Assembly (NCBI GenBank): GCA_964507445.1
Contig: CAZDQF010000008.1
Span: 138,187-202,186 of the forward strand
Direction of reading: 5' to 3'
DNA length: 64,000 nucleotides
Source of the DNA: GCA-2683135 sp964507445
Lineage (GTDB): Bacteria > Planctomycetota > GCA-002687715
This document shows positions 15,267-24,167 of the stretch, in pieces. Positions within the stretch are counted from its first letter, which is position 1; every line of letters starts with the position of its first letter. The translations under genes were made by a program, and so were the position numbers. Under the pieces are notes generated by a model that was not told where the DNA came from, searched no databases, and worked only from the letters and a program-made list of their open reading frames with translations.

Positions 15267-16106
15267 ATGACGACGGCAACAGCGACGGGAACCGCGAGCA
15301 AGACCAGGACGACGAAGACCGAGCAGGGCACCATGGGTTTCGGTGAGCCTCCTGAGATCGAAGCGCTCTGGGTCGAGTACAAGAAGACCCGGGACCCGCT
15401 CCTTCGCAACAAGCTGATCGAGCGCTATCACCCGCTGGTGCGCTACATCAGCGAGCGCCTCCTCTCCACGCTGCCGCGCAGCATCGAGCTTGACGATCTG
15501 ACCTCCGCCGGCCTGTTCGGGTTGATGGACGCCATCGACGGCTTTGACCTCACCCGCGGCATCAAGTTCAAGACCTACTGCACGACCCGCGTGCGTGGCT
15601 CAATCCTCGACGAGCTGCGCAGTCAGGACTGGGTGCCGCGCCTCGTTCGGCTCAAGGCCAACAAGATCTCCCGTGCGTGGAAGGCCCTGGAGGCCCGTCA
15701 CGGCCGCGAACCCACAGCCGTGGAGATGGCAGAAGAGTTGGAGATAAGCGTGGCCGAATTCCAGGCCATGTCCGAAGAGGCCAACCCGGTGACCATCTTC
15801 AGCCTCTCCGACAAGTTCGACGATTCGCAGTCGGACGGAGGGATGGAGAAGTCCGACGTCATCGCTGATCGTCGCACCGAGTCTCCGGTGGATTGCCTCA
15901 ATCGTCGTGACGCCATCGAGGTGATGACGCAGAATCTGGCGCAGAAGGAGAAGCGCATCGTCATCATGTACTACTACGAAGGGCTGACCATGAAGGAGAT
16001 CGGTCGGATCCTCGATCTCACCGAGTCACGGGTTTGTCAGATCCACTCGAACGTCATCGCCCGCCTGCGGGAACGGATCGCGCGCAAGAACGCGGCCGTC
16101 GCCTGA
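15267..16106 (+). CDS. RNA polymerase sigma factor, FliA/WhiG (sigma-28) type
   Basis: 279 residues from the ATG at 15267, chosen because GAGAGGAGA lies 7 bases upstream; the frame is open further 5' but that would run into the riboswitch leader. Region 2 includes LIERYHPLVRYISERL, ELDDLTSAGLFGLMDAIDGFDLTRGIKFKTYCTTRVRGSILDELRSQDW (read in parts), matching FliA/WhiG. Region 3 includes REPTAVEMAEELEIS. Region 4 is EKRIVIMYYYEGLTMKEIGRILDLTESRVCQIHS. The protein directs RNA polymerase to sigma-28-type promoters, classically for motility or development. No flagellar gene lies in the window. The leader carries a c-di-GMP riboswitch. Confidence 0.95.
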   Translation: MTTATATGTASKTRTTKTEQGTMGFGEPPEIEALWVEYKKTRDPLLRNKLIERYHPLVRYISERLLSTLPRSIELDDLTSAGLFGLMDAIDGFDLTRGIKFKTYCTTRVRGSILDELRSQDWVPRLVRLKANKISRAWKALEARHGREPTAVEMAEELEISVAEFQAMSEEANPVTIFSLSDKFDDSQSDGGMEKSDVIADRRTESPVDCLNRRDAIEVMTQNLAQKEKRIVIMYYYEGLTMKEIGRILDLTESRVCQIHSNVIARLRERIARKNAAVA

Positions 16107-16135
16107 GCCCTGGCGACGCGCCGGAGACAGGTGCG

Positions 16136-16675
16136 GTGCGTTCCGTTGTCGTGCACTTGATGTCGTTGCCGCGGTGGGCCTTCGGGCTCGCCGCGGTAGC
16201 CGAGATCCTGTTCTTGTGGACCCTCTCGGCGCGCCCCGCTGGCGATGTCGGCGTCCCTTTGCCGGGCCCTTCCGGCAATCTGCTTCACGTCGTGAGCAAC
16301 GCCGTCCTGGCTTGTCTCCTGTTGGGCGCCACGACCGTTCGGGGCGCCTCATGGAGGAACGCTCCATGCTGGCCTGGCCTGGGCGACCGAAGAGGTCAAC
16401 TGGTCGGGCTCTTCATCCTCTGCTGGGGCGTGATCGACGAAGCCCACCAGTTCTTTGTTCCGGGGAGGGTCTGCAGCGTCCTGGACGTGTCCGCGGACGC
16501 CCTGGGGGGGCTTCTCGTGCTGACGTGGCCCGGCTCGGGGCCGGGGAGATCGAGGAGGAGGGGGCCACCGGCGGCCATCTTCGTCGCCGCCGTGACAGTG
16601 GCCGTCTATGGCTGGCTGGAACGGCCGTTTCCTGACCGCCTTCTGGAGGATTTTCTCTCCAGGATCGCCGGGTAG
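16136..16675 (+). CDS. VanZ-like membrane protein
   Basis: About 179 residues from a GTG at 16136, which has GGAGA eight bases upstream; the ATG at 16160 is the alternative. Earlier starts would overlap the sigma factor. Helices lie at the N-terminus (FGLAAVAEILFLWTLSA), around NLLHVVSNAVLACLLLG and in the C-terminal part (AAIFVAAVTVAVYGWL). The VanZ hallmark is present: GVIDEAHQFFVPGRVCSVLDVSADALGG, with the D-E-x-x-Q and P-G-R elements. VanZ-like proteins are small membrane proteins of uncertain function, one giving teicoplanin resistance. It may be co-transcribed with the sigma gene. Confidence 0.8.
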   Translation: MRSVVVHLMSLPRWAFGLAAVAEILFLWTLSARPAGDVGVPLPGPSGNLLHVVSNAVLACLLLGATTVRGASWRNAPCWPGLGDRRGQLVGLFILCWGVIDEAHQFFVPGRVCSVLDVSADALGGLLVLTWPGSGPGRSRRRGPPAAIFVAAVTVAVYGWLERPFPDRLLEDFLSRIAG

Positions 16676-16748
16676 GGATAATAGCCAGCGTCTACCGCGT
16701 ATGCTCAGGGCGTCTCCGTCCACCTGAGCGTCAGGGGACAGGGACCCG

Positions 16749-18737
16749 ATGGTCGGCATTACTCCCCCGCAGAGATTCATGACCCAGAACGCGCGCTCTC
16801 CGCTGATTTTCGTCACGCTCGCTGCAGTGGTGTTCGGTGGCGGGTTGCTCATCGCCGAGCAGGCTCCCCCCGGTCGGATTCCACACCCGGCGAGGGACTT
16901 GCCTGGGTTGCTCCCTGACACCTGTGCGTTGCGGCTGGTGGTGGATGGCGGGCCCTGCGTGGAGCGGAGCGGCGACCTCGCGTTGGCGGACCTGCTCGCG
17001 GAACCTGAGGTCCGTACGTTCATGGCGCCCATCAGGGCGTCCGCCATGGGGTGGTTGCGGCAGTTCGATCCTCAGGTCCAGGAGTACCTGGGGATCAGCG
17101 TGGACGAAGCGCTGCAGCTGCTCAAGAACCGCATCGGAGTCGCCCTGTGCGGGTTGAACCCGCCGCTGGAGCCTGGCGGCCCTCCTGTACCTGATGCCGT
17201 CCTTACGCTGGAGTTCGAGGACGACATCGAGATGGTGCGTCGCCTCATGCACGCGCTGGAGGTGGCCGTGCTCGCCTGGGGCGATGGGCGCTTCACCGAC
17301 GACACGGTGGCGGGGCTCCCTGTCCGGCGGTATGTCCCCGACCCGAAGCGACCTGGCACCCCCCCGGCCTGGTACCTCCTCGACGACAGGATGCTGCTCC
17401 TGGCGACGGACCGAGACACCCTCGAGGGGGTGATCACGCGAATGAAGAGCGGCGGGCGCGCTAACAGTCTGGCCGGATCCGAGACCTTCTCCGTCGTCCA
17501 ACGTCAGGTCGTGGGCGCGGACTCCATCGTCGAGGTGTACGCGGATCTCAAGCGGCTGCGAGCGATGATGGAGCCCATGACCGGCGCGGAGGTCTGGAAG
17601 CCCCTGGAGTTGTTCGCCGTCGACCAGATCAAGGCCGTCGGTTACGGCCTGGCGTTGGATGGCAAGGGCCTGCGAGACCGGGCATTCGTCAAGTTGGACG
17701 ATGGCCCTCTCCGTCGTGCGTTCGAAGGGGCGCCCGCCCCCAACGCCCACCAGGTTGTTCCGGCCTCCACCGGCTTCCTGGCGACCACCAACGTTGACCT
17801 CGGGCTGTTGTGGGGCCACGCGCAGGACGTCATCGCCAGGATGGAGCCGAGCGCGCACGGGCAGCTCCAGGATGCGCTGGCCGCCGCCGCGGATCGCATG
17901 GGCGCCAGCGTTGAGGGGGACATCCTGCCCAAGCTCGGGCCGGAGGTGTCGCTCGCGGCGTGGTGGCCTCAGAGAGCCTTGTATCCCGATCTCGGCCTGT
18001 TGATCCAGCTCCAGGATGCGGAGGCCTTCGAGCGGCTCCTGGCCAGCTCCCTCAGGTCCTTGGACGTCCCCACTTCGATCCAGGAGCACCGTGGGTTCGC
18101 CATCGCATCGCTGGACATGGGCGAGCTCACCGCTGACCTCGAGCTGCCGCAGCGCCCAAGCTGGACCATCGTCGACGGCCGCCTGCTGGTCACGCTCTGG
18201 CCCCAGGCCGCGAAGAACTTCATCGATCAGGTCTCCGACGATGCGCCGAGCCTGGGTGCTGATCCGACGTTCGTGTCCGTCTTGTCGCGTCTGTCCGGAC
18301 CCGATGGGGACGCCGGTCGTTCCGGCCTGGTGTGGCTGGATGTGAGAGGCGCTGCGGAGGCCCTCTGCGACAACGCCGTGCCCCTCGCTCAATCGTTGTT
18401 GCCTCCCGGGGAGGAGGTCCAGCTCGATTGGGCGGCGTTCCCCCACACGGCCACGGTGACCGAGCACCTGTTCGGGCTCGTGGGTACGACCCGTTGGATC
18501 GAGGAGGGCGTCCGGGTCGATTACTATTCGCCCACCGGTTACGCGGGGCCCTACGTGGTGGCGGTGGGTCTGGCCGCGTGGGTGCTGCTGGCGTCCGAGC
18601 AGGTGGAGCAGGCTCGGGAAGGGGAGGCCATGCGGGCTCGGGCGCTGGAGGGCGTCATCCCGTTCGAAGAACTGCCGCCGGTAGAGACCAAGCCCAAGAC
18701 TCAAGGCGGCAAAGGCAAGAAGAAGGAGGACAAATGA
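16749..18737 (+). CDS. Exported/membrane-anchored protein, first of a tandem paralogous pair
   Basis: 662 residues. The N-terminal hydrophobic stretch (SPLIFVTLAAVVFGGGLLIAE) is a signal or anchor, and a second helix occurs near residue ~600 (YVVAVGLAAWVLLA). The exported body starts with DLPGLLPDTCALRLVVDGGP, a 'lipid-free' leader typical of large planctomycete-like proteins of unknown role. It shares many segments with the next gene: WWPQRALYPDLGLLIQL, SWTIVDGRLLVTLWPQAAKNFI and DNAVPLAQSLLPPGEE. A loose resemblance to DUF3352 proteins is possible. The C-terminus is Lys/Gly-rich. It overlaps the next gene by four bases, so the two products are probably made together. Confidence 0.75.
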   Translation: MVGITPPQRFMTQNARSPLIFVTLAAVVFGGGLLIAEQAPPGRIPHPARDLPGLLPDTCALRLVVDGGPCVERSGDLALADLLAEPEVRTFMAPIRASAMGWLRQFDPQVQEYLGISVDEALQLLKNRIGVALCGLNPPLEPGGPPVPDAVLTLEFEDDIEMVRRLMHALEVAVLAWGDGRFTDDTVAGLPVRRYVPDPKRPGTPPAWYLLDDRMLLLATDRDTLEGVITRMKSGGRANSLAGSETFSVVQRQVVGADSIVEVYADLKRLRAMMEPMTGAEVWKPLELFAVDQIKAVGYGLALDGKGLRDRAFVKLDDGPLRRAFEGAPAPNAHQVVPASTGFLATTNVDLGLLWGHAQDVIARMEPSAHGQLQDALAAAADRMGASVEGDILPKLGPEVSLAAWWPQRALYPDLGLLIQLQDAEAFERLLASSLRSLDVPTSIQEHRGFAIASLDMGELTADLELPQRPSWTIVDGRLLVTLWPQAAKNFIDQVSDDAPSLGADPTFVSVLSRLSGPDGDAGRSGLVWLDVRGAAEALCDNAVPLAQSLLPPGEEVQLDWAAFPHTATVTEHLFGLVGTTRWIEEGVRVDYYSPTGYAGPYVVAVGLAAWVLLASEQVEQAREGEAMRARALEGVIPFEELPPVETKPKTQGGKGKKKEDK

Positions 18738-20920
18738 GCGCGCGCCTCTGCTTGCTTCTTGCCTCGTTCTGCGGGTCGGCGGACCTGGTCCGAGGTCAGG
18801 TCGATGTCCCGGCGCTGCTGCCTCAGGATGCGCTGCTCCACGCGGAGTTGTCACCGGGCATCCTCGCCGATCGCGGAGGTCGGCTGGGCGTCGCGCGGCT
18901 CTTCGATGATCCCGCGATGGCGCGCTTCCTCGCACCCCTGAAGGAGGAGTTGACCGCACAGCTGCGCGGGTTGGACGGCGAGCTGCGCGAGCAGCTGGGG
19001 TTCGGTCTGGACGACCTGCAAGACCTGTGGAACGGCTGCCTGACGTTCTCCGTCCTGCCGTTTGACCCTGACTCTGAAGGGCCCGACATGGTCGTGACCC
19101 TGGACCTTGCGGGGGCATTCGCGACGATCCACGGGGGGTTGGACCGGCTCGAGCCGATTCTCGCCAGGAAGCTGGGAGGGACCTTCGCCTACGTGAAGAT
19201 CGCAGGCCGAAGGGTCCGGGTCTTCCAGGCCGGTGACGGACCGCTCTACCACTTCCTCTTCCATGACGGCCATCTGGTCATGGCTACGCGCAGGGCGACC
19301 ATGGAGCGCCTCATGCTGGGGTTGGCTGGCACGCCGCTGCCGTCCTCGCTGGCGACGAGTCCCGTCTACGTGGAAGCGCGGGACAAGGTCCGAGGAGAGG
19401 GCACCTTGCTCTGGTGCTACTGTGCGCTCGATCGCACCCTGGATGCCATGTTGAGCACCTCTCCGGATTCGGTGCGTGATGCCATGACCCTGGGCGGTCT
19501 GGCGTCCTACCGGACCCTTGCCTATGGCGTGGATCTGGAAGGCGTCGGGGTTCGTGATCGGATCTACGCGCGTCTCCTGGATGAGCAGGATGCGACCCTG
19601 AGCGTCAAGTGGAACGCCCGGCAGTTCGCGCTGGCCTCATTCGGATTGGAGGTGCCCGGCGGCTTCAAGAGCCCGCACCTCCTGCCCGCGGATACGGGGA
19701 TGTTCATCGCGGGTCGGGTCCGGATGGGACCTTCCCTGGACGCGCTCATGGCCTTGTTCGGTCGCAACGCCCCCCGGGCGGCCATGGGGTGGGAGAGCAT
19801 GACCTCTCAAGTCGGAGGGCGGCTGGGTCTGGACATCCGTAGAGAGCTGATCTCGCAGCTCGGGCCGGAGTACGCGTTCTACGCATCCTGGCCTCGTTCC
19901 GCCGTCATCCCCGACTTGGGGCTTTGTGTTCAGGTTCGTCCGGAGGCCCGCCCCAAGCTGGAGGAGATGATCGACGACCTCCGGGTGGGGTTGCCCGAGG
20001 GCGCCAGCTGGCAGCAGCTCCAGTATCGAGGGCGCACGATCCACTACGCGGATCTCAGCCGGCTCGGCGCCGTCTCCGAGGCAAGTCAACCGGGACCGCA
20101 CCACGTCAAGCTCTCGTTGACCATGCTCGACGGGTTCCTCGTCATCACCTCCTGTCCGCAAGCGATGAAGAACCTCATCCACGGCCTCGACATGAAGGAG
20201 CCGCGGTTGGCGGATGCGGCGGACTTCAAGGCGCTCCGGCAGCGAATGCCCCCGAAGGATCGAGAATCGAACCTGATCTACGCTGACCTCAGCGGGGCGT
20301 TGGGGTTCTTGCTGGACAACACCGTGCCGGTGCTGCAGTCCTTGTCGCCGGGGCTGATGGACCCCCTGGACCCGAGCCTGTTCCCCACGACCGATACGAT
20401 GACCGGGCCGCTGTTCGGTTTCATGTCCCGAGGTTGGTGGGCTGAGGAGGGAGCGTCGGTCTCGGAGTTCTACTCGCCGTTGGGTTATGCGCCCGTGGCC
20501 ATGGGCCTCAGCGCCAGCCTGGCCACATGGCTGATGCTGGGAGTGTTGCGGCAGGAGTATCCGGCCCGGAGCATGACCCTGGTGCAGCCAGGCGCCGTCG
20601 TGACGGCGTCCGGGCTCGCGGTGAACGAGCGCTTCCTGGTCAACCGTGTGGTCGCTGACCTGGCATTGCTGGAGGCCCAGGTGGCGGCGTTTCAGGCGTG
20701 GGAGGGGCGCTTGCCCACACAGTCGGAGTGGCCAGGATTCCTGACCAAGGGCTCTCCCAACCACCCGAGCCCCTACGACTCCCAGGTCTCCCACACGGAT
20801 CCATGGGGCAACCCCTATCAGATGCGCCTCGATGGTTCCGGTGGCTTCACGCTCCTCAGCCTTGGTTCGGATGGCAAGCCCGGCGGGGAGGGGCTCGCGG
20901 CAGACATCATCGACCGCTGA
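18734..20920 (+). CDS. Paralogue of the preceding protein with a GspG pseudopilin-like C-terminal domain
   Basis: 728 residues from the ATG at 18734 (ATGA overlap, AGGAGGA ribosome site); a longer open frame upstream is not real coding. A signal peptide (MSARLCLLLASFCGSADLVRG) precedes a body paralogous to the preceding gene (ASWPRSAVIPDLGLCVQV, LDGFLVITSCPQAMKNLI, DNTVPVLQSLSPG). A membrane helix lies near residue ~600. The last ~90 residues match the globular domain of GspG major pseudopilins: an N-terminal helix, then DPWGNPYQMR and SLGSDGKPGGEGLAADIID, including the calcium-site Asp/Glu pattern. The prepilin leader of GspG is absent, so this domain is displayed, not polymerised in the usual way. 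Confidence 0.8.
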   Translation: MSARLCLLLASFCGSADLVRGQVDVPALLPQDALLHAELSPGILADRGGRLGVARLFDDPAMARFLAPLKEELTAQLRGLDGELREQLGFGLDDLQDLWNGCLTFSVLPFDPDSEGPDMVVTLDLAGAFATIHGGLDRLEPILARKLGGTFAYVKIAGRRVRVFQAGDGPLYHFLFHDGHLVMATRRATMERLMLGLAGTPLPSSLATSPVYVEARDKVRGEGTLLWCYCALDRTLDAMLSTSPDSVRDAMTLGGLASYRTLAYGVDLEGVGVRDRIYARLLDEQDATLSVKWNARQFALASFGLEVPGGFKSPHLLPADTGMFIAGRVRMGPSLDALMALFGRNAPRAAMGWESMTSQVGGRLGLDIRRELISQLGPEYAFYASWPRSAVIPDLGLCVQVRPEARPKLEEMIDDLRVGLPEGASWQQLQYRGRTIHYADLSRLGAVSEASQPGPHHVKLSLTMLDGFLVITSCPQAMKNLIHGLDMKEPRLADAADFKALRQRMPPKDRESNLIYADLSGALGFLLDNTVPVLQSLSPGLMDPLDPSLFPTTDTMTGPLFGFMSRGWWAEEGASVSEFYSPLGYAPVAMGLSASLATWLMLGVLRQEYPARSMTLVQPGAVVTASGLAVNERFLVNRVVADLALLEAQVAAFQAWEGRLPTQSEWPGFLTKGSPNHPSPYDSQVSHTDPWGNPYQMRLDGSGGFTLLSLGSDGKPGGEGLAADIIDR

Positions 20921-20932
20921 GCGGCACCTCGC

Positions 20933-22090
20933 TCAGGGGCCGTACTTGAACGCGTGCCCGGTGTTGAACAGCGCGACCGTGTCCGTTGGCGAGATCCAGC
21001 CGGCGCGTCGGAGGCGCCGGGTTGCCGCGAGGCAGGCGCCCCCTTCGGCGGAGGCGTGGAGGCCCAGACGGGTCGCCAGCAGACGGGTGTCCGAGAGCAT
21101 CTCCTGCTCGGTCACGGCGATCGCGGTGCCCTGGCTGTCACGGAGCGCCTGGAGGATCAGGAAGTCTCCCAGCGCCCCCGGGACGCGGAGGCCGAAGGCC
21201 TCCGTGCGGTCAGGGTTCTCCCACGCAGGCGCGGTCTCCAGCCCCTCCTCGAAGGCGCGGACCATGGGGGCGCAGCCGTCGACCTGGACGCACACCATGC
21301 GGGGGCGGTGAGCACCGATCCAGCCGAGCGACTCCATCTCGTCGAATGCCTTCCACATGCCGATCAACCCGGTGCCGCCGCCCGTGGGGTAGACGACCAC
21401 ATCCGGGAGCGCTCCCAGGTCATAGAGCAGCTCGAACCCCATGACCTTCTTCCCCTCCACCCTGTAGGGCTCTCGGAGCGTGGCGAGGCTGAACCAGTCG
21501 TCGTCCTTGTGGTCGGCGATCCAGCGACCCGCATCGGCGATGGTCCCGGGGACCCTGGTCACATCAGCGCCCAGAGCCCGGCACTCGGCCTCGATGGCAG
21601 CGGGGGTCGACTCAGGGACCGCTACCACGACCCGGATGCCGTGCAGCGCGCCGTAAGCCGCCGCGGCCCCGCCGGCGTTGCCCGCCGAAGGGAGGCAGAC
21701 CGTCGTGACTCCCAGCTCGGCGGCCCGGGCCAGGGCGGCGGCCATGCCTCGGGCCTTGAACGACAGGGTCGGGTTCTGAGATTCGTCCTTGATCAGCAGA
21801 TTGTCCAGCTCCAGGTCGGCGGCGACCGCACGGGCGTTGATGAGCGGCGTGGCGCCCTCGCCAAGTCCGGGGGTGAGGGCCCCGGCGGCGGTGGGGTAGA
21901 GCTCGGGACAGCGAAGCTGTCCGGGGGTTCGAGCGAGCACGTCCTGGAGGGCGAGGGTTCCGGGGTGCGTGTCGTAACCCGCCAGCAGGGGGCCGCCGCA
22001 GGTCCCCGCCGCACATGTATTCCAGAGTCGGGTCGGGTCGTGGACGGCGCCGCACCGGGCGCAACGTAGTTCGGAGAACAGGGACTTCAC
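20933..22090 (-). CDS. thrC: Threonine synthase
   Basis: 385 residues from a GTG at 22090 (VKSLFSELRCARCGAVH); longer frames would run into the divergent gene at 22133. It is a fold-type II PLP enzyme that converts O-phosphohomoserine to threonine. An N-terminal zinc-ribbon-like Cys set (10, 13, 26, 31) precedes GEGATPL, the PLP lysine in NPTLSFKARGM (Lys112), the SAGNAGGAAAAYGA phosphate loop, and PTGGGTGLIGMWKAFDEM. The motifs match the longer ThrC type found in many bacteria and archaea. It converges on the gene ending at 20920. Confidence 0.93.
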   Translation of the reverse strand: MKSLFSELRCARCGAVHDPTRLWNTCAAGTCGGPLLAGYDTHPGTLALQDVLARTPGQLRCPELYPTAAGALTPGLGEGATPLINARAVAADLELDNLLIKDESQNPTLSFKARGMAAALARAAELGVTTVCLPSAGNAGGAAAAYGALHGIRVVVAVPESTPAAIEAECRALGADVTRVPGTIADAGRWIADHKDDDWFSLATLREPYRVEGKKVMGFELLYDLGALPDVVVYPTGGGTGLIGMWKAFDEMESLGWIGAHRPRMVCVQVDGCAPMVRAFEEGLETAPAWENPDRTEAFGLRVPGALGDFLILQALRDSQGTAIAVTEQEMLSDTRLLATRLGLHASAEGGACLAATRRLRRAGWISPTDTVALFNTGHAFKYGP

Positions 22091-22132
22091 GGGGTCATTG
22101 TAGACCGGAGCCGCAGGACGTACTTTCTGTGC

Positions 22133-22726
22133 ATGCAGTCCGGGCACCGTGTGTGGATCGACACCCTTAACGCGCAGGGGCAGTGGCTCACCGATTCCTC
22201 CATGCTCCACGTCATCCCGGAGGAGGCTCGAGAGTTCGACTCCGCGGAGGCGTGGCCAAAGAGCAAGGCCCTGGCCTATCTCCATAACAACGTGACGGCG
22301 TTGCGGGCGAACTACAACAACCTCGAGACCGGTGAGTTGCTGGACACGGACCTCATCAACCCCGTGCTCGCCTCCCTGGAGTTGAGGTTGGTGGACTGGC
22401 GACATCGATCAGACTGGCGCGAGTTCTCCACGGAGCTGCGTCGTCGTGGAGAGCGGCTGCTGTACCTCTCGCCGGTGGCCATGACCGATGGATGGAATCG
22501 CGGGACCTCGGCCATCCGGCACCTGGTCCAGCGCGCGACCTACCACTTCTGCCGGTACGCCGACATGAGGCTCTCGGACCCTGCTTATCCCGGAGCGACT
22601 GACGGACTGTTCCGGGTCCTCTCGTGTCCTGCGCCGGAGTGCGAGTCCCTGGTCCCATGCCCCATGGGGCGCCCGTCATTCTGCTCCGACGGTTGCATGG
22701 AAGACACCGGCCGGCTGGATGGATGA
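22133..22726 (+). CDS. Hypothetical protein with Cys-rich C-terminal motif
   Basis: 197 residues, not recognised. The body is mixed helical and strongly charged (SKALAYLHNNVTALRANYNNLE, DWRHRSDWREFSTELRRRGERLLYL). Toward the C-terminus there are six Cys in LSCPAPECESLVPCPM and FCSDGC, a pattern that could bind zinc, reminiscent of but not clearly a CGNR zinc finger. There is no signal peptide. It is divergent from thrC and its stop overlaps the purB start by eight bases, so it is probably co-transcribed with purB. A nucleic-acid-binding role is only a guess. Confidence 0.6.
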   Translation: MQSGHRVWIDTLNAQGQWLTDSSMLHVIPEEAREFDSAEAWPKSKALAYLHNNVTALRANYNNLETGELLDTDLINPVLASLELRLVDWRHRSDWREFSTELRRRGERLLYLSPVAMTDGWNRGTSAIRHLVQRATYHFCRYADMRLSDPAYPGATDGLFRVLSCPAPECESLVPCPMGRPSFCSDGCMEDTGRLDG

Positions 22727-24167
22727 TCCCATGAGCGACGCATACGACACCTTCGAGAACCCGTTGGCCGGTCGCTACGCCAGCGTGGCCATGAAGCGAC
22801 TGTTCTCGGCGCGATTCCGGTTCACCACCTGGCGTCGGCTCTGGCTGGCGCTGGCCGAGAGCGAGGCGGAGCTCGGGCTCCCCATCACTCCCGAGCAGCT
22901 CGCCGCCATGAAGGAGCGGGTCGAGGACATCCCGTTCGAGCGGGCCCAGGAGCTGGAGCGGGAGCTGCGCCACGACGTCATGGCTCACGTCTATGCGTTC
23001 CGGGAGCAGTGTCCCGACGCCGGCAAGGTCTTGCACCTGGGGGCCACCTCGTGCTTCGTCACCGACAACAGCGAGATCATCCAGGTTCGGGACGGACTGT
23101 CGCTCGTCGCTCGGAAGTTGCGCGCGATCCTGCGTAACCTGCGCGGCTTCTGTCTGCAGTGGAAGGACCTGCCCACCGTCGGCTACACCCACTTTCAACC
23201 GGCCCAGTTCACCACCGTCGGCAAGCGCGCCGCGCTGTGGATGCAGGACCTCCTGGAAGATCATCGGGAGGTGGTGCGGGCCCTGGAGGACCTCCGTTTC
23301 CGAGGTGTGAAGGGGACCACCGGGACCCAAGACTCGTTCTTGAAGCTCTTCGACGGGGACGAGGAGAAGGTCGTTCAGCTCGACCAGAAGGTGGCGGAGC
23401 GCATGGGCTTCAGTCGGGTCTGGCCGCTCACGGGGCAGACCTACACTCGCAAGCAGGACAGCCGTGTCCTGGACGCGCTCTCCGGCCTAGCGCAATCCGC
23501 GGGCAAGCTCTCATCTGATGTCCGGTTGCTCTCCCACCTCCAAGAGGTCGAAGAGCCGTTCGGTAAGAAGCAGGTGGGTTCCTCCGCCATGGCCTACAAG
23601 CGCAACCCCATGCGGTCCGAGCGAATCGCGGCCCTCAGCCGCTGGCTCATCACCGTGGCTCAGAACCCGCCCCTCACGACCGCCACGCAGTGGATGGAGC
23701 GGACCCTGGATGACTCCGCCAATCGGCGGCTGGCGCTGGGGGAGGGGTTCCTCTGCGCTGACGCCATCCTAGAGTTGTTGCTCAACGTGACCTCGGGGCT
23801 GGTGGTGCAGGAGGGAGTGATCGCCCGCCGGGTTCGTGAACAACTCCCTTTCATCTCTTCGGAGGAGCTGATGATGCGCGCCACCCGGGAGGGAGGCGAT
23901 CGCCAGGAACTTCACGACGCGATCAGGACCGCCGCGCTCGAGGCGGCGGAGCGACTCAAGGTGGAGGGTGGGGAGAACGACTTCTTCCAACGGATCTCGG
24001 ATCATCCGGATCTCGGACCGGTCCTCCGCGCCACGGAGCCTGAGTTGGACGCGCGCCGCTTCACAGGGAGGGCGGCGTCCCAGGTGACCGCGTTCATCGC
24101 TGACGTGCTCGACCCGGAGTTGAGCGCTCACGACGAGGAGTCCTTCGGTGACGAGGTCGCTGTTTGA
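22719..24167 (+). CDS. purB: Adenylosuccinate lyase
   Basis: 482 residues; an ATG 12 bases further in (22731) is an alternative start. It belongs to the fumarase/aspartase superfamily and acts twice in purine synthesis (SAICAR to AICAR, adenylosuccinate to AMP). Visible elements are HLGATSCFVTDNSEI, the TVGYTHFQPAQFTTVGKR motif carrying the catalytic His, KGTTGTQDSFLKLF, and the flexible signature loop SSAMAYKRNPMRSE at 288-301. The 'F-x-N-P-L-A-x-R-Y' N-terminus is that of the eukaryote-like/clade with vertebrate ADSL. The stop overlaps the next gene (TTGA). Confidence 0.95.
   Translation: MDDPMSDAYDTFENPLAGRYASVAMKRLFSARFRFTTWRRLWLALAESEAELGLPITPEQLAAMKERVEDIPFERAQELERELRHDVMAHVYAFREQCPDAGKVLHLGATSCFVTDNSEIIQVRDGLSLVARKLRAILRNLRGFCLQWKDLPTVGYTHFQPAQFTTVGKRAALWMQDLLEDHREVVRALEDLRFRGVKGTTGTQDSFLKLFDGDEEKVVQLDQKVAERMGFSRVWPLTGQTYTRKQDSRVLDALSGLAQSAGKLSSDVRLLSHLQEVEEPFGKKQVGSSAMAYKRNPMRSERIAALSRWLITVAQNPPLTTATQWMERTLDDSANRRLALGEGFLCADAILELLLNVTSGLVVQEGVIARRVREQLPFISSEELMMRATREGGDRQELHDAIRTAALEAAERLKVEGGENDFFQRISDHPDLGPVLRATEPELDARRFTGRAASQVTAFIADVLDPELSAHDEESFGDEVAV

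Noticed and set aside
18332..18733. Upstream extension of the second paralogue's frame
   Set aside because: It overlaps the first paralogue; the ATG at 18734 has an AGGAGGA site, signal peptide and the usual four-base overlap.
16731..19118. 795-codon minus-strand frame opposite the paralogous pair
   Set aside because: The plus-strand frames have signal peptides, ribosome sites and mutual homology; the minus frame has no domain.
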